Shown: piece after piece, positions 10,243-18,063 of the stretch | How the letters are laid out: every line of letters begins with the position of its first letter | Numbering within the stretch: the first letter of the stretch is position 1 | NCBI RefSeq assembly: GCF_018129985.1 | Contig: NZ_JAFCKT010000004.1 | Span: 1-64,000 of the forward strand | Origin: Bradyrhizobium sp. SZCCT0148 | GTDB lineage: Bacteria; Pseudomonadota; Alphaproteobacteria; Rhizobiales; Xanthobacteraceae | Direction of reading: 5' to 3' | Length of the DNA: 64,000 nt | Program-made: the position numbers and the translations under genes | Notes under the pieces: model-generated | The model's input: only the letters and a program-made list of their open reading frames with translations | Databases searched by the model: none | What the model was told of the DNA's origin: nothing

Positions 10243-11220
10243 CTACGCTCCCGCCTTTCCCTTTCGCGCGGCGATCTGTTGAAGCGCCCAACGGGCGTTC
10301 TTGCGCACATCGGGATCGGGATCGTCGGCGATTGCCACGAGGTATGCCTCGCCCTCGGGAGCGGCGATCTCGCCGAGCGCGGCAGCCGCCTCTTTCCGCA
10401 AATTCGCCTGCTCGTGGCTGATGCAGTTGCCGATCGGGCGCAAGGCGCGCTCGATCTTCATCTTGCCCAGGCTCCGGATTGCCTTGAGCCGCACCTGCCA
10501 GAATTCGTCGGCAAGTGAGGCGATCAGCTGATCGGCAGCGAGCGAGCCGTTGACGTTGAGCCCCAGAGTCTCGGCGGCCATCTCCCGGACCATCCAGTCG
10601 GCGTCCTTCAGGGCGCGGGTGATGGTCTCGGCCGCCGGCTTCATCTGCGAGAAGGCGAGCGCGCTGACCGCGGCGCGGCGCACATGGGCGTCGGGATCGT
10701 GGATCAGCGCGGTCAGCGCCGGGATCGACTCTTCGAGCTTCAGGAAACCGATCACGCCGATCGCCTGCACCCGGACGGCCGCGTCACCGTCCTGGAGCGC
10801 TTCCAGTGCCGGCTTCAGCGTGTCCTTGCGGCGCAACTCCTTGAGCGCGCGCAGCGCGCCCATGCGAACGAAAGCGTGGCCATGCTTGACCAGCGGCAGG
10901 ATGATTTCGGCGCAGGCGGGGTCCTTGAATTCGGCCAGACTGTCGGCCGCGGCCGACGCCACGATCCGCTCGGGATCGACGAGCAGCCTGACGAGTGCAC
11001 TTGCAGCCTCCGGCCCGTCAAACTCGCCGAGCGCCATCGCGACCTGCTGGCGCACGCCCGCGTCGGGATCCGACACGAGGTTGGCGAGATGCGCGACCGC
11101 GGCCGGATCGCCGGAATGGCCGAGCGCGATGATGGCGACGCGCCGCTCGGCCGGATCGGCGGCCTGCAACCGCTCGTCGGCGTCTTCGAGATCGTCGTAG
11201 GATTCGAACGGGCTCGACAT
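10243..11220 (-). CDS. HEAT-repeat protein
   Basis: A 325-residue soluble protein built almost entirely of roughly 31-residue helical repeats (for example DPDAGVRQQVAMALGEF, DPDAHVRRAAVSALAF and DPDPDVRKNARWALQQI), about nine to ten units. It has no signal peptide or catalytic motif. HEAT solenoids of this type act as scaffolds or as lyase-type chaperones for cofactor attachment; which applies here is unknown. GAGG five bases upstream supports the ATG at 11220. It starts 2 bp after the AprB-like ferredoxin stop, so it is surely in one operon with the ferredoxin and the AprA-like flavoprotein, and may help assemble that complex. Confidence 0.85.
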   Translation of the reverse strand: MSSPFESYDDLEDADERLQAADPAERRVAIIALGHSGDPAAVAHLANLVSDPDAGVRQQVAMALGEFDGPEAASALVRLLVDPERIVASAAADSLAEFKDPACAEIILPLVKHGHAFVRMGALRALKELRRKDTLKPALEALQDGDAAVRVQAIGVIGFLKLEESIPALTALIHDPDAHVRRAAVSALAFSQMKPAAETITRALKDADWMVREMAAETLGLNVNGSLAADQLIASLADEFWQVRLKAIRSLGKMKIERALRPIGNCISHEQANLRKEAAAALGEIAAPEGEAYLVAIADDPDPDVRKNARWALQQIAARKGKAGA

Positions 11221-11222
11221 GG

Positions 11223-11456
11223 TCACCTCAACAGATAGGGAATGTTGACGGTGACCGCGCCGGTCGGGCAATCTGCCTCGCAGGGCATGCAATACCAGCA
11301 CTCGTCATAGGCCATGTAGGCCTTGTTGGTCATGTCGCTGATGCGGAGCACGTCGAGCGGACAAACGTCGACGCATACGGTGCAGCCCTTGTCGGCGATG
11401 CATTTGGCGTCGTCGACGACCACCGGAACCGATGTCTGATAGGATGCGAGAGGCAT
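11223..11456 (-). CDS. AprB-like 2x[4Fe-4S] ferredoxin
   Basis: A 77-residue protein with two cysteine sets. The N-terminal set is Cys-x5-Cys-x2-Cys-x3-Cys-Pro, and the second reads CWYCMPCEADCP, the CWxCxxCxxxCP pattern typical of the beta subunit of adenylylsulfate reductase. It ends where the ferredoxin fold ends; canonical AprB has a further C-terminal extension of about 70 residues that wraps AprA, which is absent here. It sits 34 bp after the AprA-like gene with AGGAG before its ATG. It most likely delivers electrons to, or takes them from, the flavoprotein. The reaction catalysed is not known. Confidence 0.88.
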   Translation of the reverse strand: MPLASYQTSVPVVVDDAKCIADKGCTVCVDVCPLDVLRISDMTNKAYMAYDECWYCMPCEADCPTGAVTVNIPYLLR

Positions 11457-11490
11457 CGTTGATCTCCTGTTGATTCTATTTGGCGGTGGA

Positions 11491-13233
11491 TCAGGCGGTC
11501 GCGCGGATGCGCTGCTTGTCGTAGAGGTCCTTCTCGTCGTCGGCGATCGGCACGACATAAGGCTCGACGGCGCGCTTCTCGCTGGTCATCTTGCCGTTCT
11601 GCTTGCTCAGCAGCGTGTGGCAGAACCAGTTCTCGTTGTCCTTCTCCGGAAAATCGGTGCGCCAGTGATAGAGGCCCCAGCGGCTCTCCTCGCGATACAG
11701 CGAGGCGTGGACCGCCATGTCGGCGCAGTCCATGATCGACTGCACTTCGAGCGCACGGAGCAACTCGTGCGCGTTTCGCGCGATCATGTGCTCCTGCATG
11801 TCCTGCCGCGTCTCGGCGAGGCGGCGCATGCCGAGCTCGTATTTGCGCGTGACCTTCGGCGGCTGGAGATAGTCGTTGACGAGGCGGCGAGTCTTGTACT
11901 CGACCTGGTTCGGCGGAATGCCGTCCTCTCGCCTGGTCGGCGCCATCACGCGGTCGCGTTCCCGGGCGACGTCGGCCGCGTCGAACTCCGCGAAATCGTG
12001 GCTGTCGGCGAACTCCATCGCGTCGATGCCGGCGACCGCTCCGTTGGTGAAGGCACCAAGCATGTAATTGTGCGGCACGCTCGCCATGTCGCCGGCTGCA
12101 TAGAGGCCCGGCACGGTGGTGCGGGCGTTGTCGTCGACGAACACGCCGGAGGCGCTGTGACCCGAGCAGAAGCCGATCTCGGAGATGTGCATCTCGATCG
12201 AGTCGTTGCGATAGTCGACCCCGCGCCCCTGCTGGAACAAGCCGCGCGTCGGCCGCTCCACCTTGTGCAGTGTCGATTCGATTTCCGAGATCGTATCCGG
12301 GTGGAGGTGCTTGAGCTGGAGGAACACCGGGCCCTTGCCCGACAGCAGCTCGTTGTAGAATTCGAGCATCATCTGTCCGGACCAATAGTCGCATTCGATG
12401 AAGCGCGAGCCTTCGTTGTTGGCGGTAAAGGCGCCGAAGGGCCCGGCGACATAGGCGCAGGCAGGGCCGTTATAGTCCTTGATCAGCGGATTGATCTGGT
12501 AACATTCGAGGTTCGCGAGCGCGGCGCCCGCGTGATAGGCCATGGAATAGCCGTCGCCGGAATTGGCGGCGTTTTCGTAGGTGCCGAACATGTAGCCGGA
12601 GGTCGGCAGACCCAGCCGGCCGGCGGCGCCCATGCACAGGATCACGGCCTTGGCCTTGATCACCAGCATTTCGGCCGTGCGGGTGTTGACGCTGATCGCG
12701 CCAGCGATGCGGCCGTCGCTCGATTTGAGCAGCCGCGTTGCCATATAGCGATTCGAGATCAGGATGCGGGCGCGCCGCAGCTGGCGATAAAGCGCTTTCT
12801 TCACGGTCTCGCCGTTCGGCATCGGCAGAACGTAGGTGCCGATGTGGTGCACCTTCTTGACGGCGTAGTCGCCATTCTCGTTCTTCAGGAAGCGAATGCC
12901 GAAGCTGTCGAGTTCCTCGATGATGCTGTAGCAGTTCTGCGCGTATTTATAGACCGCCTTCTGGTCGACGATGCCGTCATTGGCGATGGTGATTTCCTTG
13001 GTGTACTGCTCCGGCGTTGCATAGCCAGGGATGACGGCGTTGTTCAGGCCGTCCATGCCCATCGAGATCGCGCCGGAGCGCTTGACGTTGGCCTTTTCGA
13101 GCAGGACGACATTGGCCTTCGGATTCTTCAGCTTCGCCTTGAGCGCCGCCATCGGGCCGGCCGTGCCGCCACCGATCACCAGCACATCGCAGGAAACCTC
13201 CGAAAGTCCGTCGACGATCTGATCTAGTGCCAT
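11491..13233 (-). CDS. AprA-like FAD flavoprotein (fumarate reductase/succinate dehydrogenase superfamily)
   Basis: A 580-residue flavoprotein. The N-terminal dinucleotide fold is VLVIGGGTAGPMAA, and there is a second FAD contact around GLYAAGDMASVPHNYM. Its overall form and its pairing with a CWxCxxC ferredoxin resemble AprA of adenylylsulfate reductase more than SdhA/FrdA. It has no signal peptide, so it is cytoplasmic. GGAG precedes the ATG at 13233. Downstream are the ferredoxin and a HEAT protein; upstream, same strand, is a ferredoxin-NADP reductase that could supply electrons from NADPH. Without sat, qmo or dsr genes nearby, dissimilatory sulfate chemistry is not indicated; an assimilatory or organosulfur reduction is possible. 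I cannot tell from the sequence whether the AMP-sulfate pocket is kept. Confidence 0.85.
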   Translation of the reverse strand: MALDQIVDGLSEVSCDVLVIGGGTAGPMAALKAKLKNPKANVVLLEKANVKRSGAISMGMDGLNNAVIPGYATPEQYTKEITIANDGIVDQKAVYKYAQNCYSIIEELDSFGIRFLKNENGDYAVKKVHHIGTYVLPMPNGETVKKALYRQLRRARILISNRYMATRLLKSSDGRIAGAISVNTRTAEMLVIKAKAVILCMGAAGRLGLPTSGYMFGTYENAANSGDGYSMAYHAGAALANLECYQINPLIKDYNGPACAYVAGPFGAFTANNEGSRFIECDYWSGQMMLEFYNELLSGKGPVFLQLKHLHPDTISEIESTLHKVERPTRGLFQQGRGVDYRNDSIEMHISEIGFCSGHSASGVFVDDNARTTVPGLYAAGDMASVPHNYMLGAFTNGAVAGIDAMEFADSHDFAEFDAADVARERDRVMAPTRREDGIPPNQVEYKTRRLVNDYLQPPKVTRKYELGMRRLAETRQDMQEHMIARNAHELLRALEVQSIMDCADMAVHASLYREESRWGLYHWRTDFPEKDNENWFCHTLLSKQNGKMTSEKRAVEPYVVPIADDEKDLYDKQRIRATA

Positions 13234-13289
13234 CGCTTGCTCCTGGTTCGCCGTTCGTCCGGCGCCTTTGCGTCAAAGTTGTTCAGGGA

Positions 13290-13326
13290 GCGTCGCGGCG
13301 ATAGCAATTAGTTGTCGCCGCGACGC
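13290..13326 (-). promoter_or_regulatory. Large inverted repeat enclosing a shared CAACTA element, upstream of the AprA-like gene
   Basis: Two perfectly complementary 12-base arms (GCGTCGCGGCGA at 13290-13301 and its complement at 13315-13326) flank a 13-base loop. The loop, read on the minus strand, contains CAACTAATTGCTA. It lies 11 bp past the reductase stop codon and about 57 bp before the AprA-like start. No T-run follows on the minus strand, so a classical intrinsic terminator is doubtful; an operator, attenuator or mRNA-processing hairpin is possible. The loop element also occurs at 14241 and, in part, at 15651. Confidence 0.55.
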
Positions 13327-13336
13327 GATTTGCGCC

Positions 13337-14110
13337 TCAGCGCTCGACAAAGGCCTTTTCAATGACGAAATGGCCGGGCCGGCTGTGGTTGCCTTCGACG
13401 AAGCCACGCCCGGAGACCATTGCGGGAAGTTCCTCCAGCATCGCCGGACTGCCACAGAGCATGATGCGGTCGGTCTCGATGTCGAGGCCGCCCTGCCCGA
13501 TATCGTCGAAGATCTGGCCCGAGGCGATCAGATCGGTGATGCGGCCACGATTCCTGAACGGCTCGCGGGTGACGGTCGGGTAGTAGACGAGCTTGTCGCG
13601 GATCAGCGGTCCGAAGAATTCGTGATTGCGGAGGCCTTCCACAAGGTGCTCGCCATAGGCGAGCTCGGAGACCTGGCGGCAGCCATGGGCGAGCACGATG
13701 GTCTCGTAGTTCTCGTAGACGTCGGGGTCCTTGATCAGGCTGGCGAACGGCGCGAGGCCCGTGCCGGTCGAAAGCAGCAGGAGCCGCTTTCCGGGAATGA
13801 GATTGCCGGTGATCAAGGTTCCCGTCGCCTTGCGGCCGACCAGGATGATGTCGCCTTCGCTGATCTTCTGGAGGCGCGAGGTCAGCGGCCCGTCCTGAAC
13901 CTTGATCGAGAAGAATTCGAGCGCCTCCTCGTGATTGGCGCTGGCCATGCTGTAGGCCCGCATCAACGGCTTGCCTTCGACCTCGAGGCCGATCATCGCG
14001 AACTGTCCGTTCTGGAAACGGAAGCCTGGATCACGGGTCGCGGTGAAGCTGAACAGAGAATCAGTCCAGTGCCGGACCGTGAGAACCGTCTCCCTTTGAA
14101 ATGCGCTCAT
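13337..14110 (-). CDS. fpr: Ferredoxin-NADP reductase
   Basis: A 257-residue cytoplasmic FAD enzyme moving electrons between NADPH and ferredoxin or flavodoxin. Family motifs are RAYSMAS (FAD binding), GTGLAPFASLI (NADP pyrophosphate) and LCGSPAM near the C terminus. The C-terminal end ...KAFVER fits the bacterial subclass, and the length is usual. ATG at 14110 is supported by GGAGA at eight bases; an open frame extends 60 bases upstream without a ribosome site. The gene is upstream of the AprA/AprB-like pair on the same strand, separated by a large inverted repeat, and diverges from the DUF971 gene. I infer that it reduces the small AprB-like ferredoxin. Bradyrhizobia may carry other fpr copies elsewhere. 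Confidence 0.9.
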   Translation of the reverse strand: MSAFQRETVLTVRHWTDSLFSFTATRDPGFRFQNGQFAMIGLEVEGKPLMRAYSMASANHEEALEFFSIKVQDGPLTSRLQKISEGDIILVGRKATGTLITGNLIPGKRLLLLSTGTGLAPFASLIKDPDVYENYETIVLAHGCRQVSELAYGEHLVEGLRNHEFFGPLIRDKLVYYPTVTREPFRNRGRITDLIASGQIFDDIGQGGLDIETDRIMLCGSPAMLEELPAMVSGRGFVEGNHSRPGHFVIEKAFVER

Positions 14111-14240
14111 CCGTCGTCTCTCCATGCCTGCGGTTGGGCGCAAGGTTTCGGAGAGACGGGAGTCCGGCAACCTGGAACTGAAATTCCCGGTCGATTAGTT
14201 TCACATTTCGCGGGCGATGATCGGAACGCAGCAGGCGTTG

Positions 14241-14252
14241 GCAACTAGTTGC
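14241..14252. promoter_or_regulatory. Perfect palindrome in the fpr/DUF971 divergent promoter region
   Basis: GCAACTAGTTGC is a perfect 12-bp palindrome lying between the fpr start (14110) and the DUF971 start (14300). With its flank it reads GGCAACTAGTTGCTAT. The same string with one change (CAACTAATTGCTAT) occurs on the minus strand at 13301-13314, and GGCAACTAAT at 15651-15660 before the importer operon. I infer a common operator, possibly bound by the Crp/Fnr protein encoded at 14794. Confidence 0.5.
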
Positions 14253-14299
14253 TATTCGCGATCGTCTGCGACGCCGTAGATAAGGGTCGGAGATACGCC

Positions 14300-14611
14300 A
14301 TGACCATGACCCTGGTAGCACCGACCGTGACAGACTACGAAGCGAGCGCCGACCTGGCGACGCTCCTCGTCCGCACCACACTGGATGATGCGCTGAGCGT
14401 TCCTGCCGAAAAGCTTCGCCTTTCCTGCAGATGCGCCCACTGCACCCGCGCCCGCTTCGACGGCCGCTTTCCCGAAAACTTCCCCGGCATCGCAATCACT
14501 GGGATCGGCGACCTCGGCTATGGGCTGAACATCTCGTTCTCGGACGGACATGATCGGGGGATTTACCCGAAGCCGTATCTGCTGAGCCTGGCGGGCGGCG
14601 GGGACCGATAG
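14300..14611 (+). CDS. DUF971 (gamma-butyrobetaine hydroxylase N-terminal-like) protein
   Basis: A 103-residue protein matching the DUF971 fold by eye: a core RLSCRCAHC, then ITGIGDLGYGLNISFSDGH and GIYPKPYL. Stand-alone DUF971 proteins are often found with iron-sulfur assembly ATPases (Mrp/HCF101), so a role in building or handling the cluster of the neighbouring ferredoxin is plausible. The Cys-x-Cys-x2-Cys set (SCRCAHC) may bind a metal. The ATG at 14300 has GGAG eight bases upstream; longer frames starting at 14249 lack a ribosome site. It diverges from fpr across a palindromic element. Confidence 0.75.
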   Translation: MTMTLVAPTVTDYEASADLATLLVRTTLDDALSVPAEKLRLSCRCAHCTRARFDGRFPENFPGIAITGIGDLGYGLNISFSDGHDRGIYPKPYLLSLAGGGDR

Positions 14612-14620
14612 TCGGGATCG

Positions 14621-14716
14621 TCATTCCGGGGCGCCCGAAGGGCGAGCCCGAAATCCATAACCCGGCTCGTGACTATGGATTCCGGGCCTGCGCGCTTTGC
14701 GCGCATCCCGGAATGA
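14621..14716. repeat. REP-like intergenic palindromic repeat
   Basis: The segment starts with TCATTCCGGGGCGC and ends with GCATCCCGGAATGA, and its inner parts (ATCCATAA and its near-complement TATGGATTCCGGG) also pair, so the RNA would fold into a long imperfect hairpin. I recall this TCATTCCGGG family as very common in Bradyrhizobium and Rhodopseudomonas intergenic spaces. It occupies most of the gap between the DUF971 gene and the Crp/Fnr gene and may end the former transcript. Confidence 0.65.
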
Positions 14717-14793
14717 TCCGGAAAGAAGAATACTCTCGTCTGGCACGGACATTGCTCCTCTTTAGAACGATTTGAACGTTCCGGAGGCTGACG

Positions 14794-15567
14794 ATGTTGC
14801 AGGCGGCGAATGTGGTTCGCGGGGCTGTTCCCCCGGCAGTCCGGCCTGCAGGCAGCTCCTCGCTGCTGCTCACCGAGAACCAGCAATGGATCGGCGGGCC
14901 CCCGCCGCTGATGGACAAGCTCTCCCCGCGTGAGCGGGAGCAGGTGCTGAAGCAGGGCCGCCGAAAAGTGCTCAACCGCGGCCAGACCCTGTTCAGCCAG
15001 GGCGGCAAGCATGACGGCATCTGGCTGATCGAGAGCGGCCGCATCCGGGTGTTCTACACCTCCCCGCTCGGGCGCGAGATTACGCTGGCCTATTGGCATG
15101 TCGGCAATTTCGTCGGCGGACCGGAAGTGTTCGAAGGCACCGTGCATCAATGGTCCGGCGTTGCGTCCAGCAATTGCAGCGTCGTGCACCTTCCTGGAAA
15201 GGAGTTGCGGTCCCTTGCCGTCGAGATTCCGAACCTTGCGATCGGCCTGATCGAGGGCCTGACATTCAAGGGCAAATGCTATTCGGCTCTCGCCCAGATG
15301 CTCGGGACGCGCTCGATCACGCAGCGCCTTGCGCATCTGCTACTGCACCTCGTCGAGCTCTATGGCGTCGAGGACGCCGATGGCAGGGTGATCGCGGCGG
15401 CCTTCACCCATGCCGACATTGCACACATGGTCGGGGCCACCAGGCAATGGGTCACGATCAGCCTGAAGCGGATGCAGGAAAAGGGAATCGTGCTGACCAA
15501 GCGATCGCAGATCGTGGTCTGCCGGGCAGACGTGTTGGAAGAGATGCGCGGCCACGCACCCGATTGA
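14794..15567 (+). CDS. Crp/Fnr-family transcriptional regulator
   Basis: A 257-residue regulator with an N-terminal cyclic-nucleotide-type beta-roll (about 60-165) and a C-terminal winged helix containing FTHADIAHMVGATRQWV as the helix-turn-helix. There is no Fnr-type N-terminal cysteine cluster, so oxygen sensing through a [4Fe-4S] cluster is unlikely; single cysteines (one in ASSNCSV) are present. GGAGG at good spacing supports the ATG. It sits between the AprA-like/fpr/DUF971 units and the NosL-domain importer and probably controls them. The signal is unknown. Confidence 0.85.
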   Translation: MLQAANVVRGAVPPAVRPAGSSSLLLTENQQWIGGPPPLMDKLSPREREQVLKQGRRKVLNRGQTLFSQGGKHDGIWLIESGRIRVFYTSPLGREITLAYWHVGNFVGGPEVFEGTVHQWSGVASSNCSVVHLPGKELRSLAVEIPNLAIGLIEGLTFKGKCYSALAQMLGTRSITQRLAHLLLHLVELYGVEDADGRVIAAAFTHADIAHMVGATRQWVTISLKRMQEKGIVLTKRSQIVVCRADVLEEMRGHAPD

Positions 15568-15650
15568 CCGAATTTGCGACCACGGCCCGTGCACAGGCAA
15601 GCGGCTTTATAGTGCAGGACTGCTCAAGGAGTATGCAATCAGCTTTTCCC

Positions 15651-15660
15651 GGCAACTAAT
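15651..15660 (+). promoter_or_regulatory. Partial copy of the shared CAACTA element before the importer operon
   Basis: GGCAACTAAT lies about 90 bp upstream of the binding-protein start at 15749. It matches the left half of the 14241 palindrome and the element at 13301-13314, but the right half has decayed (ATCGAC). Weak on its own; noted because of the position. Confidence 0.35.
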
Positions 15661-15748
15661 CGACTGCAGCGGTCATTCCGGGTTTGCCCTGACCGGGCCC
15701 TCACCCAATCATGGCAACCACAGCACGTCCAACCGAATGAGGATGAGA

Positions 15749-17170
15749 ATGGTCCGCCATCTTCCCACGCTCTCGATCGCGACGTCGGTGACGTCGCTGG
15801 CCCTTCTGGTCGCGCAGCCGGCCTCGGCGGAAACGGTCACGCTCGGCATCGGAACGCAGAACACCACAACCAACACGGTGACAGCCGGCGTCGTCATCCG
15901 CCAGTTGCACCTGCTCGAGAAATACCTGCCGAAGGACGGCAAATACAGCAACATCAAGTTCGAGCTGGAGTGGCAGAACTTTACGTCCGGTCCGCCCGTC
16001 ACGAACGCGATGATGGCGAACAAGCTGCAGATCGGCATGATGGGCGACTATCCGCTGATCGTGAACGGCTTCACGTTCGAGAGCAATCCGGAAAGCAAGA
16101 GCCGGCTGATCGGCATCGCCGCCTACAGCCTGTCAGGCTCCGGCAACGGCATCGTCGTTCATAAGGACTCGCCCTATTACGATCTCGCCGATCTCAAGGG
16201 CAAACTCGTCAGCGTACCGTTCGGCTCCGCCGCGCACGGCATGGTGCTGAAGGCGATGCAGGACCGCGGCTACACCCCCGACTTCTTCCAGCTCGTCAGC
16301 CAGAGCCCGGAGGTTGGCTCGACCAATCTCCAGGAGAAGAAGATCGACGCACATGCCGACTTCGTTCCCTTCGCCGAGTTGCTGCCGTTCCGCGGTTTCG
16401 CACGGAAGATCTTTGACGGCGTCGAGACCAACGTCCCGACCTTTCACGGCATCGTGGTTCGCACCGATTTCGCCGAGAAATATCCGGAGGTCATCACTGC
16501 CTATCTGAAGGCGGTCATCGCCGCCAATCAATGGCTGCGCGACGATCCCAAGCTCGCTGCGGAAAAGATCCAGGAATGGACCGGCATCAGCAAGGAAGTC
16601 GTCTACATCTTCCTCGGGCCCAGCGGCAACATGACGACCGATCCCACGGTCAAGCCGGCGTTGATCGACGCCGCCGCCGCCGACGTCAAGGTTCTGCAAA
16701 ATCTCGGCCGGATGAAGGAGTTCGATCCGAAGAAATGGGTCGACGACGGCTATATCCGCAAAGCCTATGCCGAGATGAAGCTCGATTACGACGCGCAGCT
16801 CGCGAGCACCCGGAATTACGAGATCTCCGGCGAAGACGCGTTCTGCAAGAAGCCGATCAGCGATCCGCGCAAGTCCGGCGAAGTCTGGGTGGATGGTTCC
16901 GGCATCATGCCGTTTGCGTCCGCGGCCTGCACCTTGGGTGCCTATGCCGACTTCAAGGCCAAGGGCAAGAAGATCAATGTCGCCTACGTCTTCGACACCA
17001 CGCGCGGCATCAAGCTATTCGCCGACCAGGCCTTCTTCGCCGTCGGCGATGGCGAGGTCGCCCCGTTCCTGCTGAAAAAGGACGCCGAAGCCTATGCCAC
17101 CAAGATCGGTGGCAAGGTGCTCGGCTTCGACGACGCGGTGAAGGCAGCAGTCAGCGGAGGCAAGACGTGA
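15749..17170 (+). CDS. Sulfonate/nitrate-type ABC binding protein fused to a C-terminal NosL-like domain
   Basis: A 473-residue exported protein. Residues 1-27 are a Sec signal (ends QPASAE). Residues about 28-350 are an SsuA/NrtA-type receptor (VTLGIGTQN, PPVTNAMMANKLQIGMMGDYP). From about 365 to 468 the sequence resembles the copper chaperone NosL: VWVDGSGIMPFASAACTL, then INVAYVFDTT, DQAFFAVGDG, then GGKVLGFDDAV. The NosL CxxCGM copper motif is missing, though Cys366 and Cys394 are present. Ordinary SsuA-type receptors are about 320-350 residues, so the extra domain is real additional sequence in one frame. ATG 15749 has GAGGATGA upstream; ATGs at 15737 and 15743 are alternatives. The permease and ATPase follow. 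The ligand is unknown. Confidence 0.82.
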   Translation: MVRHLPTLSIATSVTSLALLVAQPASAETVTLGIGTQNTTTNTVTAGVVIRQLHLLEKYLPKDGKYSNIKFELEWQNFTSGPPVTNAMMANKLQIGMMGDYPLIVNGFTFESNPESKSRLIGIAAYSLSGSGNGIVVHKDSPYYDLADLKGKLVSVPFGSAAHGMVLKAMQDRGYTPDFFQLVSQSPEVGSTNLQEKKIDAHADFVPFAELLPFRGFARKIFDGVETNVPTFHGIVVRTDFAEKYPEVITAYLKAVIAANQWLRDDPKLAAEKIQEWTGISKEVVYIFLGPSGNMTTDPTVKPALIDAAAADVKVLQNLGRMKEFDPKKWVDDGYIRKAYAEMKLDYDAQLASTRNYEISGEDAFCKKPISDPRKSGEVWVDGSGIMPFASAACTLGAYADFKAKGKKINVAYVFDTTRGIKLFADQAFFAVGDGEVAPFLLKKDAEAYATKIGGKVLGFDDAVKAAVSGGKT

Positions 17171-17205
17171 GCAGCTCCGCCATCCTCAGACAGTCCGAGG
17201 ACAGC

Positions 17206-18063
17206 ATGCCGACAGCAACCATTGCGGCGACGGGCCCGGAGCCCGTCGCCAGACCACCCTCCTTCGGAACGCTCGCGCTACGCTGGTACCGACTGAACCG
17301 CAGCGGCCTGCGCGCCATTGCAATCGGCGTCACCTCGCTGCTGGCGTTCCTCCTGGTCTGGCATCTGCTAACGACCTATCGCGTCGTGTTTTTCGTGCGC
17401 TTCACCAACGTGCCCTCGCCACTTGCGGTTTATGCCAGCTTCACCAAGGCGATCCACGACCCCAAATTCCTGCTGCATATCGTCTTGAGCTGTCGGCGCA
17501 TCCTCATCGGCTTCTCGCTCGCAGCCATCATCGGCGTGCCGCTCGGCCTGATCATGGGCCGCTTCAAGCTGATCCACGAGATCATCTTCCCCGTCGCGGA
17601 AGTGCTACGGCCGATCCCGGCGATCGCCTGGGTGCCGATGGCGATCATGCTGTGGCCGACCAACGAGCAGAGCATCGTCTTCATCACCTTCCTCGGCTCG
17701 TTCTTCCCGATCCTGGTGAATACACTCCACGGCATGACGCTGGTCGATCCCGTGCTGGTGCGCGCGGCGCAGTGCCTCGGCGCGCGCGAGCGGTCGATCT
17801 TCCGCGAGGTGTATTTCCCGGCCTCGCTGCCGCACATCTTCACCGGCCTCACCGTCGGCATGGGCGTGGCCTGGGTGTCGCTGATCGCAGCCGAGATGAT
17901 CTCGGGCCAGTACGGCATCGGCTATTTCACCTGGGAGGCCTATTCGCTGGTGCAGTATGCCGACATCGCGCTCGGCATGATCGCGATCGGCGTTCTCGGC
18001 CTGGGATCGAGCCTGCTGATCCGGGGCGCCGGACAATTGGTGATGCCGTGGAGAGCAAAATGA
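17206..18063 (+). CDS. ABC transporter permease, SsuC/TauC type
   Basis: A 285-residue inner-membrane permease with about six spans. The ATPase-docking loop VRAAQCLGARERSIFREVYFP is clear, and the family end ...GYFTWEAYSLVQYADIALG is typical for nitrate/sulfonate/taurine importers. The ATG at 17206 has GAGG five bases upstream; a GTG at 17167, overlapping the preceding stop, is an alternative that would add 13 residues. The stop overlaps the next ATG (ATGA). Confidence 0.88.
   Translation: MPTATIAATGPEPVARPPSFGTLALRWYRLNRSGLRAIAIGVTSLLAFLLVWHLLTTYRVVFFVRFTNVPSPLAVYASFTKAIHDPKFLLHIVLSCRRILIGFSLAAIIGVPLGLIMGRFKLIHEIIFPVAEVLRPIPAIAWVPMAIMLWPTNEQSIVFITFLGSFFPILVNTLHGMTLVDPVLVRAAQCLGARERSIFREVYFPASLPHIFTGLTVGMGVAWVSLIAAEMISGQYGIGYFTWEAYSLVQYADIALGMIAIGVLGLGSSLLIRGAGQLVMPWRAK

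Noticed and set aside
11470..13227. A 585-codon open frame antisense to the AprA-like gene
   Set aside because: Long antisense frames are common in GC-rich genes. The encoded sequence is rich in Arg, Val, Ala and His with no family motif, while the minus strand has a clear flavoprotein with a ribosome site.
16838..17167. Denitrification (nos) link suggested by the NosL-like domain
   Set aside because: No nosZ, nosD, nosF, nosY or nosR gene is present and the NosL copper-binding CxxCGM is absent.
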